A DNA stretch of 64,000 nt. Origin: Oscillospiraceae bacterium (GTDB lineage Bacteria > Bacillota > Clostridia > Oscillospirales > CAG-272). This document shows positions 50,799 through 57,492 of this stretch, piece after piece. The notes beneath the pieces were generated by a model, which was given only the letters and a program-made list of their open reading frames with translations, ran no database searches and was not told where the DNA came from. Position 1 is the first letter of the stretch. The number at the start of each line of letters is the position of its first letter. The position numbers and the translations under genes were made by a program. The DNA is taken from assembly GCA_015064155.1 (NCBI GenBank), contig SVST01000002.1, positions 110,384-174,383 on the forward strand. Direction: 5' to 3'.

Positions 50799-50824
50799 GT
50801 CGGTGGGATAGCTTCCCTATGATA

Positions 50825-51274
50825 TTACTTTACCCCCGTATGCCCGAATCCGCCCGCGCCGCGCTCGGTTTCGTCCAATTCGTCCACGGGCAAGAAAGCG
50901 GCGGTATAAACGGGAACGAACATCATCTGCGCGATGCGGTCACCGCGCTTCACCGCAAAAGGCTCGCTTCCGTGGTTGATCAGCACCACAGAGATCTCCC
51001 CTCTGTAGTCGCTGTCGATCACCCCAATGCCGTTTGCCAGCGTCACACCGTTTTTCAAGCCGTGACCGCTGCGTCCCGCCAAAATGGCAACCACGTCGTT
51101 TCGTTCGGGGGAAATGGCAACACCCGTTGGGATTTTCGCGCGATCTCCCGGTGCGATGGTAACGGTTTCATTTTCCTCCAATGCCGCGCGCAGATCAACC
51201 GCCGCCGCATTTTCGGAAGCATATTCGGGCGCGTCCATGCCGCGCGTGAGCTTGATGTTGACGTTCAATTTCAT
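50825..51274 (-). CDS. dut: Deoxyuridine 5'-triphosphate nucleotidohydrolase
   Basis: A 149-residue trimeric dUTPase that hydrolyses dUTP to dUMP. The five motifs are visible: AAAVDLRAAL (1), GRSGHGLKNG (2), GIGVIDSDYRGEI (3), RGDRIAQMMF (4) and the C-terminal RGAGGFGHTG (5). The ATG at 51274 follows AAAGGAG. It is downstream of the LysRS gene, separated by a hairpin at 51302-51331. Confidence 0.94.
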   Translation of the reverse strand: MKLNVNIKLTRGMDAPEYASENAAAVDLRAALEENETVTIAPGDRAKIPTGVAISPERNDVVAILAGRSGHGLKNGVTLANGIGVIDSDYRGEISVVLINHGSEPFAVKRGDRIAQMMFVPVYTAAFLPVDELDETERGAGGFGHTGVK

Positions 51275-51301
51275 AGGTAGCTCCTTTGGGTTGATAAATT
51301 C

Positions 51302-51331
51302 TTGGGACTCTTTTTCAAAAAAGAGTCCCAA
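51302..51331 (-). terminator. Hairpin between LysRS and dut
   Basis: TTGGGACTCTTTTT with AAAAAAGAGTCCCAA, a stem whose loop is built of the T/A run. It has the same design as the third hairpin of the 14.5 kb tandem array. Confidence 0.75.
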
Positions 51332-51339
51332 TTCGTTTT

Positions 51340-53388
51340 TTAGTGAATCGCCGTTCCCTCGGGTACGCAGTCGTCCACGAAAATGATCTGACAGCCGCAG
51401 GCGTTGTTGGTAGCCGCCAACAGCATACCGTTGGAATTGACGTTGCAGATACGGTTGGGCTTCAGGTTTGCGATCACGATGATCTTTCTGCCCACCAGCT
51501 GCTCGGGGGAATATTCCTCCTTGATCGAGGACATGATCACGCGCTCGCCGATGCCGTCAAACAGCGTCAGCTTCAGGCAGGAATGCGACTTGCGCACACC
51601 CTCCGCCTTCAAAATCTTGCATACGCGGAAGTCCAGCTTCGCAAAATCGTCGATGGTCACCTGCTCCTTGATCGGCTCTACGGGATCGGGCTCGCGGTTG
51701 ACAATCGGGGCTTCCTCAACGGGACAGCACGCTTCAACCGGTGCCTCCGCAGCCTTTTCCTCCTCGGTTTGCGCGTAGGAGAAATCTAACAATCCCACGT
51801 ACTTTTCGGATTCGATGGCATACAGGAAGAGATACAAGCGCGGTCCTCTTTCCTTGTCGATGAGCAGCTTGTACACGGTGCGGAAGAACGCTCCCTGAAT
51901 GCCCTTGAGCTCCTTGTCACCCATCTCGGTGCCGAATACGGTCTTGGGAATGGCATACAGCTCGGTATTCAGCTCGTCCAGCGTATAGCCGCCCTTTGCA
52001 ATATAGTCGTGCAAGAGCGCGATCTCTTTCTTTTCATCGTCGGACAGGGTATTGTAGATCTCCCAGTTCCGGGTTGCACGCAGGCGGTTGACCTGATCGG
52101 GAGCGCACTGCTCCAGCCAGAACTTCGCACGATCCAAGCGGTCGGCAAATTGCTCCGCCTTGTAGGGCGTGCCGATCTTTTCAAAGACGGTTTCCAGCAT
52201 GGGAATATTGAAGTTTACGATCGATCCGAGCTGAACCAAAAGCGACATCGGAACCGTTTCAAGCTCTCTGCCCTCAATTGCACAGTTGAACATCACGTCA
52301 GCAATCACGTCGCTTGCCTTGCCCTCGCGCACATCGGTGAGCATCTTGTCAAATTCAAAATACTGACGCAAAATACCGTCGTCAAAGCAGAAATCAAACG
52401 CCTTGGTGGGATCGGTCTTGGAGTACAGCCACAAAATGACCTCGGGCTGATACAGCTTGAGCAGCGTTTCGGGGGTCAGATTGAGTCCGGAGGAGCTGGA
52501 CATCTTGCCCGTCATGCCCTTGATGCCGATAAATTCATAGCCCTGGAACAGAGGTGCCTCGTAGCCGAAGATCTTTTTGGAAACGATCTTGGAGTTGCTG
52601 TAGGAGCCCGTAGGCGCGGCATGATCCTTTCCGCCCGGCTCAAAATCGACCTGCTCGTATCTCCAACGCATGGGCCAGTCGATCTTCCAGCCCAGTTTGC
52701 AGTTGAAGTTCTCGATGAAATTGAAGTGACCCTTGTGACCGCAACGGCAGACGTAATCCGCCTCGGTGCAGTCCTCGGACAGTGCCGTGATGGTGGTAAA
52801 GTCGGTGTGGCACTCGGGGCAGAAAATGCTGACGGGATAGTAAGCTTCCTTTTCCGCGTCATGCTCTGCCTTGAGCTGCTCGGGAGTCTTATCGGGATCC
52901 TTGGTCTTGAAGGAATCCAAAATCTCAAAGATCTCGCCTCTTTTGCGAAGCGACTCCAGAATATCCTGCGTATAAGCACCGGAACGGTACAGCTCCGCCT
53001 GATAGCGGCAATCCAACTCAATTCCGAACTTCTCCATCTGCGCCAAGAATTCCTCTTCGAAGTGCTTGGCATAGTTTTCATGGCAACCCCAAGGGTCGGG
53101 AATATCGACGTAGGGACAGCCGATATACTTGTCGTAGCTGTCGCCAACCACTGCCTGTACGTTTGCGGGGATCTTGCGGCAACGGTCGTATTCATCCCAC
53201 GAGAAAAGCAATCTTGCCTTCTTCCCTTTTTTACGGAGTGCCTTCACAACGAACCACGGCGTGGCAACGTCGCGGAAGTTTCCAATGTGAACCGAGCCCG
53301 ACGGACTGATTCCCGCCGCACAAACGTATTCTTCCTTTTCGGGATTTCGATCGATGATTCTCTGAGCAATCTCTTCTGACCAATGCAT
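51340..53388 (-). CDS. lysK: Class I lysyl-tRNA synthetase with C-terminal tRNA-binding (Trbp111-type) domain
   Basis: A 682-residue aminoacyl-tRNA synthetase. The Rossmann domain has GISPSGSVHIGN (HIGH motif) and SWDEYDRCRKIP; WRIDWPMRW-like KIDWPMRWRYEQVDFEPGGKDH and GKMSSSSGLN (KMSKS equivalent) fix it as the archaeal-type class I LysRS rather than MetRS. Zinc-binding CPECH and CRCGH lie near residues 195 and 220. Residues about 575-682 form an OB-fold domain (DDFAKLDFRVCKILKAEGV, LKLTLFDG, ILANLKPN-like IVIANLKPN) like the MetRS C-terminus and Trbp111. Most bacteria use class II LysRS. AGAGG precedes the ATG. Confidence 0.92.
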   Translation of the reverse strand: MHWSEEIAQRIIDRNPEKEEYVCAAGISPSGSVHIGNFRDVATPWFVVKALRKKGKKARLLFSWDEYDRCRKIPANVQAVVGDSYDKYIGCPYVDIPDPWGCHENYAKHFEEEFLAQMEKFGIELDCRYQAELYRSGAYTQDILESLRKRGEIFEILDSFKTKDPDKTPEQLKAEHDAEKEAYYPVSIFCPECHTDFTTITALSEDCTEADYVCRCGHKGHFNFIENFNCKLGWKIDWPMRWRYEQVDFEPGGKDHAAPTGSYSNSKIVSKKIFGYEAPLFQGYEFIGIKGMTGKMSSSSGLNLTPETLLKLYQPEVILWLYSKTDPTKAFDFCFDDGILRQYFEFDKMLTDVREGKASDVIADVMFNCAIEGRELETVPMSLLVQLGSIVNFNIPMLETVFEKIGTPYKAEQFADRLDRAKFWLEQCAPDQVNRLRATRNWEIYNTLSDDEKKEIALLHDYIAKGGYTLDELNTELYAIPKTVFGTEMGDKELKGIQGAFFRTVYKLLIDKERGPRLYLFLYAIESEKYVGLLDFSYAQTEEEKAAEAPVEACCPVEEAPIVNREPDPVEPIKEQVTIDDFAKLDFRVCKILKAEGVRKSHSCLKLTLFDGIGERVIMSSIKEEYSPEQLVGRKIIVIANLKPNRICNVNSNGMLLAATNNACGCQIIFVDDCVPEGTAIH

Positions 53389-53442
53389 GCTGCAAAACCT
53401 CTCTTTTTTTGATAAATCGGTACTATAATTCTATAATACTAT

Positions 53443-53471
53443 ATTTTATCACATTTTCCCCCGCTTGTCAA
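53443..53471 (-). promoter_or_regulatory. Promoter of the LysRS gene
   Basis: On the minus strand TTGACA (53471-53466), 17 bases, TAAAAT (53448-53443), 55 bases before the start codon. No T-box leader fits in this short gap. Confidence 0.8.
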
Positions 53472-53535
53472 CCGCTTTTCTCGTTTTCTTTTGGAGGGCA
53501 TTTTTCTTGTTTTTTAGAGGGCATACAACGAAAGT

Positions 53536-53565
53536 GCCGAGAGCGACAAAAGGGTTGCTCTCGGC
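53536..53565. repeat. GCCGAGAGC hairpin, left flank of the XRE gene
   Basis: GCCGAGAGC (53536-53544) with GCTCTCGGC (53557-53565). A related hairpin with the shared core GGTTGCTCTCGG occurs at 54580-54606 on the other side of the 53617-54429 gene. Confidence 0.65.
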
Positions 53566-53616
53566 GGTGAATTTATTTATAGTATCCGCGCGAGGCGGGG
53601 CGAAGAAAACTCGATT

Positions 53617-54429
53617 CTACTGTATCCAGAGATTATTATAAGAACCTCGATAATTAAAATAGTGTTGTTCATTTTCGTCAATTAATCTTGCAGTTTTCAA
53701 GATCATCAGCACATACATAATGCTTTCGTCGGAGTTAAGCGCATACATACGTACAAAATTATTTTCATCAAGCATAACATCGGTTGGATGATTCACATGA
53801 ATTTCTGTTAACAGTTCAAGTGCCTCTGTAGCTTCGTCGGCAGAAATATTACATTGTTTAGCTGCATACGGCGCGGTAATAGGCTTTGTCATATTTTCCA
53901 TTTCATAAGCAAAAACTCGTCTCACCGCTAATTTTGACAAAACCTCAAGCACGCGACCGATCCCTTCCTGTACAAGTTGATCGGCATTCGCTTTGCCCCT
54001 GTGTAACAGACCGATTTCGGATGTGGCAACCACAGCTCCTCTTTTGTTTGAAAAAGTTGCGGTTTTAACCTTTCGGTTTTCTGCAAGATAGGATTTCATT
54101 TTCTCCTTTTCTGCTTCAATATCTTTTCCCTCGACCGTATCCACCCAGCCTCGTTGAGTAAGATCTATCACAGTATCATACAGCATTTCGGGAATGTCAT
54201 CATAATCAACAGGTTGCCTTTTTTTCGTTGGTTTTCTGCCACAGTACAGTTCGTCAACCGTGATATCAAAGCAAGCTGCAATCACGGGGAGAAGCATGAT
54301 GTCGGGCATCGTTACTTCGTTTTCCCACTTGGAAATTGTTTGGGATGATACGCCAAGCATCTCGGCAAGCTGCTCCTGTGTCATGCAACTATTTTTTCTT
54401 AAATCAGCGATATTTTTTCCTATCGTCAT
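53617..54429 (-). CDS. XRE regulator with C-terminal unassigned domain
   Basis: A 270-residue protein. Residues 1-60 are a classic HTH: IADLRKNSCMTQEQLAEMLGVSSQTISKWENEVTMPD. The remaining 200 residues are alpha/beta with no membrane segment and no recognisable enzyme motif; they may sense a ligand or oligomerise. The ATG follows AAGGAGAA. A minus-strand TTGTGT-17-TATAAT promoter is at 54502-54474. It is flanked by two similar hairpins and lies in the accessory island next to tRNA-Ser. Confidence 0.83.
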   Translation of the reverse strand: MTIGKNIADLRKNSCMTQEQLAEMLGVSSQTISKWENEVTMPDIMLLPVIAACFDITVDELYCGRKPTKKRQPVDYDDIPEMLYDTVIDLTQRGWVDTVEGKDIEAEKEKMKSYLAENRKVKTATFSNKRGAVVATSEIGLLHRGKANADQLVQEGIGRVLEVLSKLAVRRVFAYEMENMTKPITAPYAAKQCNISADEATEALELLTEIHVNHPTDVMLDENNFVRMYALNSDESIMYVLMILKTARLIDENEQHYFNYRGSYNNLWIQ

Positions 54430-54579
54430 ATAAAATTCTCCTTGTGTCCTTATATTCCGGATCCGTTAAGATAATTATATCACCAAAACATGATAAACAC
54501 AACAACAACATTGGAGATTGAATATCCAAAACAGATTGGTACTTTTCTTAATTGGATAACTTTCACATATAGTATGCCG

Positions 54580-54606
54580 CCGAGAGTGCCAGCCGGTTGC
54601 TCTCGG
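54580..54606. repeat. CCGAGAG hairpin, right flank of the XRE gene
   Basis: CCGAGAG (54580-54586) with CTCTCGG (54600-54606) and the shared core GGTTGCTCTCGG with the hairpin at 53536-53565, in the same orientation. Confidence 0.6.
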
Positions 54607-54751
54607 TGCTTTCATTACCGGGTTTGTATACATCATCATTCATTTGGTATGTTCCTCAATCAGAAAGGAGGATGTTCTCGCCTACATAGCAAGGAGCGAA
54701 CATGAGAAGCGAAACGAGATACCCGTGGGCATCTTCAATGCCAAAAAGACA

Positions 54752-54804
54752 AATAACCCTCGCAGAACCGAGTCGCCTGACTCGGACTGTGGGGGTTATT
54801 TTGA
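54752..54804 (+). terminator. Terminator-like hairpin in the leader of the HTH gene
   Basis: AATAACCC, CAG and CCGAGTC on the left pair with GACTCGG, CTG and GGGTTATT on the right, followed by TTTT. It lies 50 bases before the proposed start codon at 54854, so it may attenuate that gene or end an earlier short transcript. The rest of 54430-54853 shows an AGAAAGGAGG site (54661-54670) with no convincing gene after it. Confidence 0.6.
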
Positions 54805-54853
54805 TGATACAAACTATAAACTTCGTGGCAAGGAGCGAGCAAGGTTCAAGGAA

Positions 54854-55111
54854 ATGCTTGAGGATCTTCTTTCTGCCGTCCCCGACACGCTAACCGTGGA
54901 CGATGTCGCCGAGCTGACAGGCTATCACCGAAGAACAATTCTTCGGTACGTGCAGAAAAAATACATATACGCCGTGAATATTATGGGCAAGTACTACATC
55001 TCAAAGCAGAGCATCATTAACTACCTCGCCACCGACAAGGCGTTTAAGAATACGCAGAAATCAAGGTGGCATGAGGAAATTATTGCGCAACTAATTAAAA
55101 TAAATTCTTAA
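54854..55111 (+). CDS. Excisionase-like helix-turn-helix protein
   Basis: An 85-residue protein. LTVDDVAELTGYHRRTILRYVQKKYIYAVNIMGKYYISKQSIINYLAT is the MerR/excisionase-type winged HTH in which a small hairpin follows the recognition helix. Such proteins often belong to mobile elements. The frame is open upstream to a TTG at 54644 and would cross the hairpin at 54752-54804, so I prefer the ATG at 54854 (AAGGA close upstream). It converges on the GIY-YIG gene with a 4-base overlap of their stops. Confidence 0.65.
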   Translation: MLEDLLSAVPDTLTVDDVAELTGYHRRTILRYVQKKYIYAVNIMGKYYISKQSIINYLATDKAFKNTQKSRWHEEIIAQLIKINS

Positions 55112-55533
55112 GACTCTTCTGAAATTCCCACTTTATTTATAACGCCAACATTGGTTGTTTTTATTAACATGTATTCCAAAGAATCATTGGGGAAAGCGTA
55201 AATTCTTAAGTTCTTTATGTATTCCATAGCAGCTGAATTGTCTTTTGCTAATCCCATATCAATAATATCGCTTATGAGAGAATTTCCAGTGTCCTTTGAA
55301 GATGTGTATTGCAATAATCGTTTGTGTACTGTTTGGACATAAGCACTACCTATATAAACCACATCGTCTTTCTTGTTGCATAAAATATATATGCCTTGAT
55401 AATTGAAATTGTCTTTACGGGAAAGATTTTCTTTTTTTAACAAAACAGATTCCTTCTTCAAAACTTCTACTGAAGGAATTTTTTCTTGTGGATACTGCTT
55501 TTGCGCTATTGATATTAATTCGTCTATTTTCAT
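55108..55533 (-). CDS. GIY-YIG domain nuclease-like protein
   Basis: A 141-residue protein with an N-terminal helical lead (1-45) and a GIY-YIG fold. GIY is residues 47-49, YIG 60-62, the conserved Arg is R72 (HKRLLQY), the metal-binding Glu is E120 (LEYMLIKTTN) and the terminal Asn is N133. All catalytic positions of the family are present, so activity on DNA or RNA is likely. No additional DNA-binding domain is seen. The ATG at 55533 follows GAGGT, 10 bases after the stop of the HEPN-like gene, implying one operon. Base composition is much more AT-rich than in the flanking housekeeping genes. Confidence 0.8.
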   Translation of the reverse strand: MKIDELISIAQKQYPQEKIPSVEVLKKESVLLKKENLSRKDNFNYQGIYILCNKKDDVVYIGSAYVQTVHKRLLQYTSSKDTGNSLISDIIDMGLAKDNSAAMEYIKNLRIYAFPNDSLEYMLIKTTNVGVINKVGISEES

Positions 55534-55543
55534 TGTTTTTACC

Positions 55544-56449
55544 TCATTTAGATAAAGCATGACCAAACAAATTAATGTAGTTGTTCAAGTTTAAAGTAAT
55601 ATTCTGAGCAAGATTGGCAAGATCTTGTGACTTGTTATTGCTTATATGATCTATAGTCAACAGAAGGAACAAATAATACGTCAACAAAAATGCAAAATAA
55701 CTATTAGCCATAGTTGCCATATTAGTCATGCTGCTTTTTGTAATTGAAATAGCAGAGCCATGGGCAGTATCGTTACGAAGTGAGTATATATATCCAGAAA
55801 GAAGTATGTGCAACTGATCCTCAAAAGAAATGTGATATGTTAAACTATCGATTGAAACAGAAGAATCGGTAAGTATATGATAAAGTAATCGGCTTCCCGG
55901 GCGAATAGCATTAGCGTAATTGGCAAAATCGTTAGGATAATTGGAATTCACCTTGTTTAAAAGCGCAAGACGATTACTATCTTCTGCTCCAAGACTATTC
56001 TTCGTTGATCTGTCAAGAATCTGCGATTTGTGAATACCGACAAAAAGATACTGTAGGCTTTTTTGCGGAATATGACTAATTAAATTTGAAAAAGCATTTT
56101 TTAAATTGGTATCGCTTTCAATTAGCGTACACAAGTCAGGAGTAAGCCTCCAATTTCGATTGGTGATTCGATTAATTGAATAGACCGATTTGCTATAAAT
56201 ATCATAAGCGGTAAAAATAAATTCAAAAGAATGGTTGGGTTTGTGTCCTAAAGATTCTACGGCATCAATCAAAAAAGACACGGCCTTATTATAAAATTCG
56301 TTATTATCAACCACCATTTTGAACGGAATAAACGGAGTGCCATTATTTATGCTACGGAATTTTTCTTCATACTGAAGTTCGGCTTCAAATCTTTTAATAT
56401 TAGGCCAATTGTTGATATACTCGATTCTTTTGGTTTTAAAATCTGCCAT
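55544..56449 (-). CDS. Protein with HEPN-like Rx4H motif, unassigned
   Basis: A 301-residue, mostly helical, soluble protein of no family I can name. Residues 225-230, in SLRNDTAHGSAIS, match the Rx4-6H catalytic motif of HEPN ribonucleases and closely resemble the RNxxAHG form of ApeA-like HEPN domains. The following helix is very hydrophobic (FAFLLTYYLFLLLTI), as in HEPN bundles. The N-terminal 200 residues could be a sensor. The ATG at 56449 follows AGGAGG. The gene starts 46 bases past the tRNA-Ser 3' end, and the only thing in between is the tRNA terminator and the ribosome site. AT-rich and probably transferred. Confidence 0.7.
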   Translation of the reverse strand: MADFKTKRIEYINNWPNIKRFEAELQYEEKFRSINNGTPFIPFKMVVDNNEFYNKAVSFLIDAVESLGHKPNHSFEFIFTAYDIYSKSVYSINRITNRNWRLTPDLCTLIESDTNLKNAFSNLISHIPQKSLQYLFVGIHKSQILDRSTKNSLGAEDSNRLALLNKVNSNYPNDFANYANAIRPGSRLLYHILTDSSVSIDSLTYHISFEDQLHILLSGYIYSLRNDTAHGSAISITKSSMTNMATMANSYFAFLLTYYLFLLLTIDHISNNKSQDLANLAQNITLNLNNYINLFGHALSK

Positions 56450-56472
56450 TTTTACCTCCTTGTTAATCGAAA

Positions 56473-56493
56473 AAGCCCCGAAAATCGGGGCTT
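56473..56493 (-). terminator. tRNA-Ser terminator
   Basis: AAGCCCCGA (56473-56481) with TCGGGGCTT (56485-56493) followed by TTTTTC on the minus strand. Directly downstream is the ribosome site of the HEPN-like gene. Confidence 0.88.
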
Positions 56494-56495
56494 GA

Positions 56496-56584
56496 TGGCG
56501 GAGGGTGTGGGATTCGAACCCACGTGAGATTGCTCTCAAACGGTTTTCAAGACCGCCTCGTTATGACCGCTTCGATAACCCTCC
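56496..56584 (-). tRNA. tRNA-Ser (UGA)
   Basis: An 89-base class II tRNA. Acceptor stem GGAGGGT pairs with ACCCTCC, G is the discriminator and CCA is encoded. The anticodon loop CTTGAAA has anticodon TGA; the variable arm is long (GAGAGCAATCTC), and GTTCGAATC is the T loop, all typical of serine tRNA. Confidence 0.95.
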
Positions 56585-56627
56585 GTGTAACAGAGTGGTT
56601 TGAGAAGTGGCTCGGCGTTAGCCGAAT

Positions 56628-56668
56628 CCGCTTCGCAACATTCGCCGCAAGGCGAAATAACCCTCCGT
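56628..56668 (-). repeat. Interrupted copy of the tRNA-Ser 5' end in the tRNA leader
   Basis: In plus-strand terms CCGCTTCG (56628-56635) and ATAACCCTCCGT (56657-56668) together repeat the first 18 bases of the tRNA gene plus the flanking ACG. They are separated by a 21-base insert (56636-56656) that holds a TTCGCC/GGCGAA hairpin. Confidence 0.7.
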
Positions 56669-56706
56669 AAATATGATGCAACAGCGTGCATTTCATCAAC
56701 CTCTAT

Positions 56707-56735
56707 ATTTTATCACACTCTCGGTGACTTGTCAA
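56707..56735 (-). promoter_or_regulatory. Promoter of tRNA-Ser
   Basis: On the minus strand TTGACA (56735-56730), 17 bases, TAAAAT (56712-56707). It is about 120 bases upstream of the mature tRNA, so the transcript includes the broken 5' copy. Confidence 0.82.
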
Positions 56736-56748
56736 GCAATTCCATTAA

Positions 56749-56820
56749 AAAACCGAAGAATTCCGCGAAAAAACCGAAGAATTTGGGCATTCAAACTTCT
56801 TCAAAATTCTTCGGTTTTGC
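56749..56820 (-). terminator. Double terminator after the YbaK-type gene
   Basis: AAAACCGAAGAATTTT on the minus strand pairs with AAATTCTTCGGTTTTTT, and a second AATTCTTCGGTTTTTT copy follows, so two nested or alternative stems with T runs are possible. Confidence 0.8.
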
Positions 56821-56833
56821 TTCGGTTTTGCAA

Positions 56834-57379
56834 TTATGCCTCTCCGGTCAGGTGTACCGTTTGATAAGAATGCTTTACGGCAGGCAAGAACACCCTGACA
56901 ATATCCTCCGTCTTGATGCGCAAGCTGGAGGTATTGACGCACGGATGGCAGCCGAGGTATTCCTCCCGCAGCACGTCCTCGTCGATCAGGAGCGTCACCT
57001 CTCGCTCGGTGTCGTTCATCAGTCCCATCACGCTGACAGCTCCGGGGTGAATATCCAGATATTGTTCCATGCTTTCCGCGCCGGCAAAGGACAGTCTTGC
57101 CGAGCCGATCTGTGCCGACAGCTCCTTTGTGCGAAACGGCTTATCCCCCGGAGTCAGCAGCAAATAAAAGGCGGTTCCCTGCCGGTTACACAAAAACAAA
57201 TTCTTGCACATTTTTACGTCCAGCGCGGCATCGACAGCCAAGCAATCCTCCATGGTTTCCGCCGGTGCATGGTCTACCCGTGTATAAGCGATCTGCAACC
57301 GATCCAAAAGGTCGTACGTCCGCACCTCTCGCGCTTCTCTTCCCGTCACGTCGGCGGGTCTTCCTTGCATTACCGTCAT
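56834..57379 (-). CDS. YbaK/ProX-type aminoacyl-tRNA deacylase
   Basis: A 181-residue editing domain protein that removes wrongly attached amino acids from tRNA, most likely Ala from tRNA-Pro. Blocks are YTRVDHAPAETMEDC, VKMCKNLFLCNRQGTAFYLLL (catalytic Lys in the KNLF motif), GSARLSFA, HPGAVSVMGLMND and GCHPCVNTSSLRI, the last being the substrate loop GxHPxxN. This combination is the ProX/PrdX type. The ATG at 57379 follows AAGAGG. It is single, with terminators on either side. Confidence 0.9.
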   Translation of the reverse strand: MTVMQGRPADVTGREAREVRTYDLLDRLQIAYTRVDHAPAETMEDCLAVDAALDVKMCKNLFLCNRQGTAFYLLLTPGDKPFRTKELSAQIGSARLSFAGAESMEQYLDIHPGAVSVMGLMNDTEREVTLLIDEDVLREEYLGCHPCVNTSSLRIKTEDIVRVFLPAVKHSYQTVHLTGEA

Positions 57380-57411
57380 TGTTTGTTCCTCTTTTCCTAT
57401 GTTTATAAACG

Positions 57412-57457
57412 AAAGGGGTGGGTCAAATGCGAAACCGCATCGGTGACCCATCCCCTT
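57412..57457 (-). terminator. Terminator of fhs
   Basis: AAAGGGGTGGGTCA (57412-57425) with TGACCCATCCCCTTT (57444-57457); one G-T or mismatch. It lies between the fhs stop and the deacylase gene. Confidence 0.8.
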
Positions 57458-57492
57458 TTTTGTATGGTACGGTCGATCTGCCGTCCCGATTC

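Noticed and set aside
51340..53388. Methionyl-tRNA synthetase
   Set aside because: Only the C-terminal domain resembles MetRS; the catalytic core has class I LysRS motifs.
53389..53616. T-box leader for the LysRS gene
   Set aside because: The promoter leaves only about 50 bases of leader and no T-box core sequence is present.
53400..56500. Integrated element with an att copy of the tRNA-Ser 3' end
   Set aside because: I could not find a second copy of the tRNA 3' end on the far side of the island, and there is no integrase gene; only a 5'-end copy upstream was seen.
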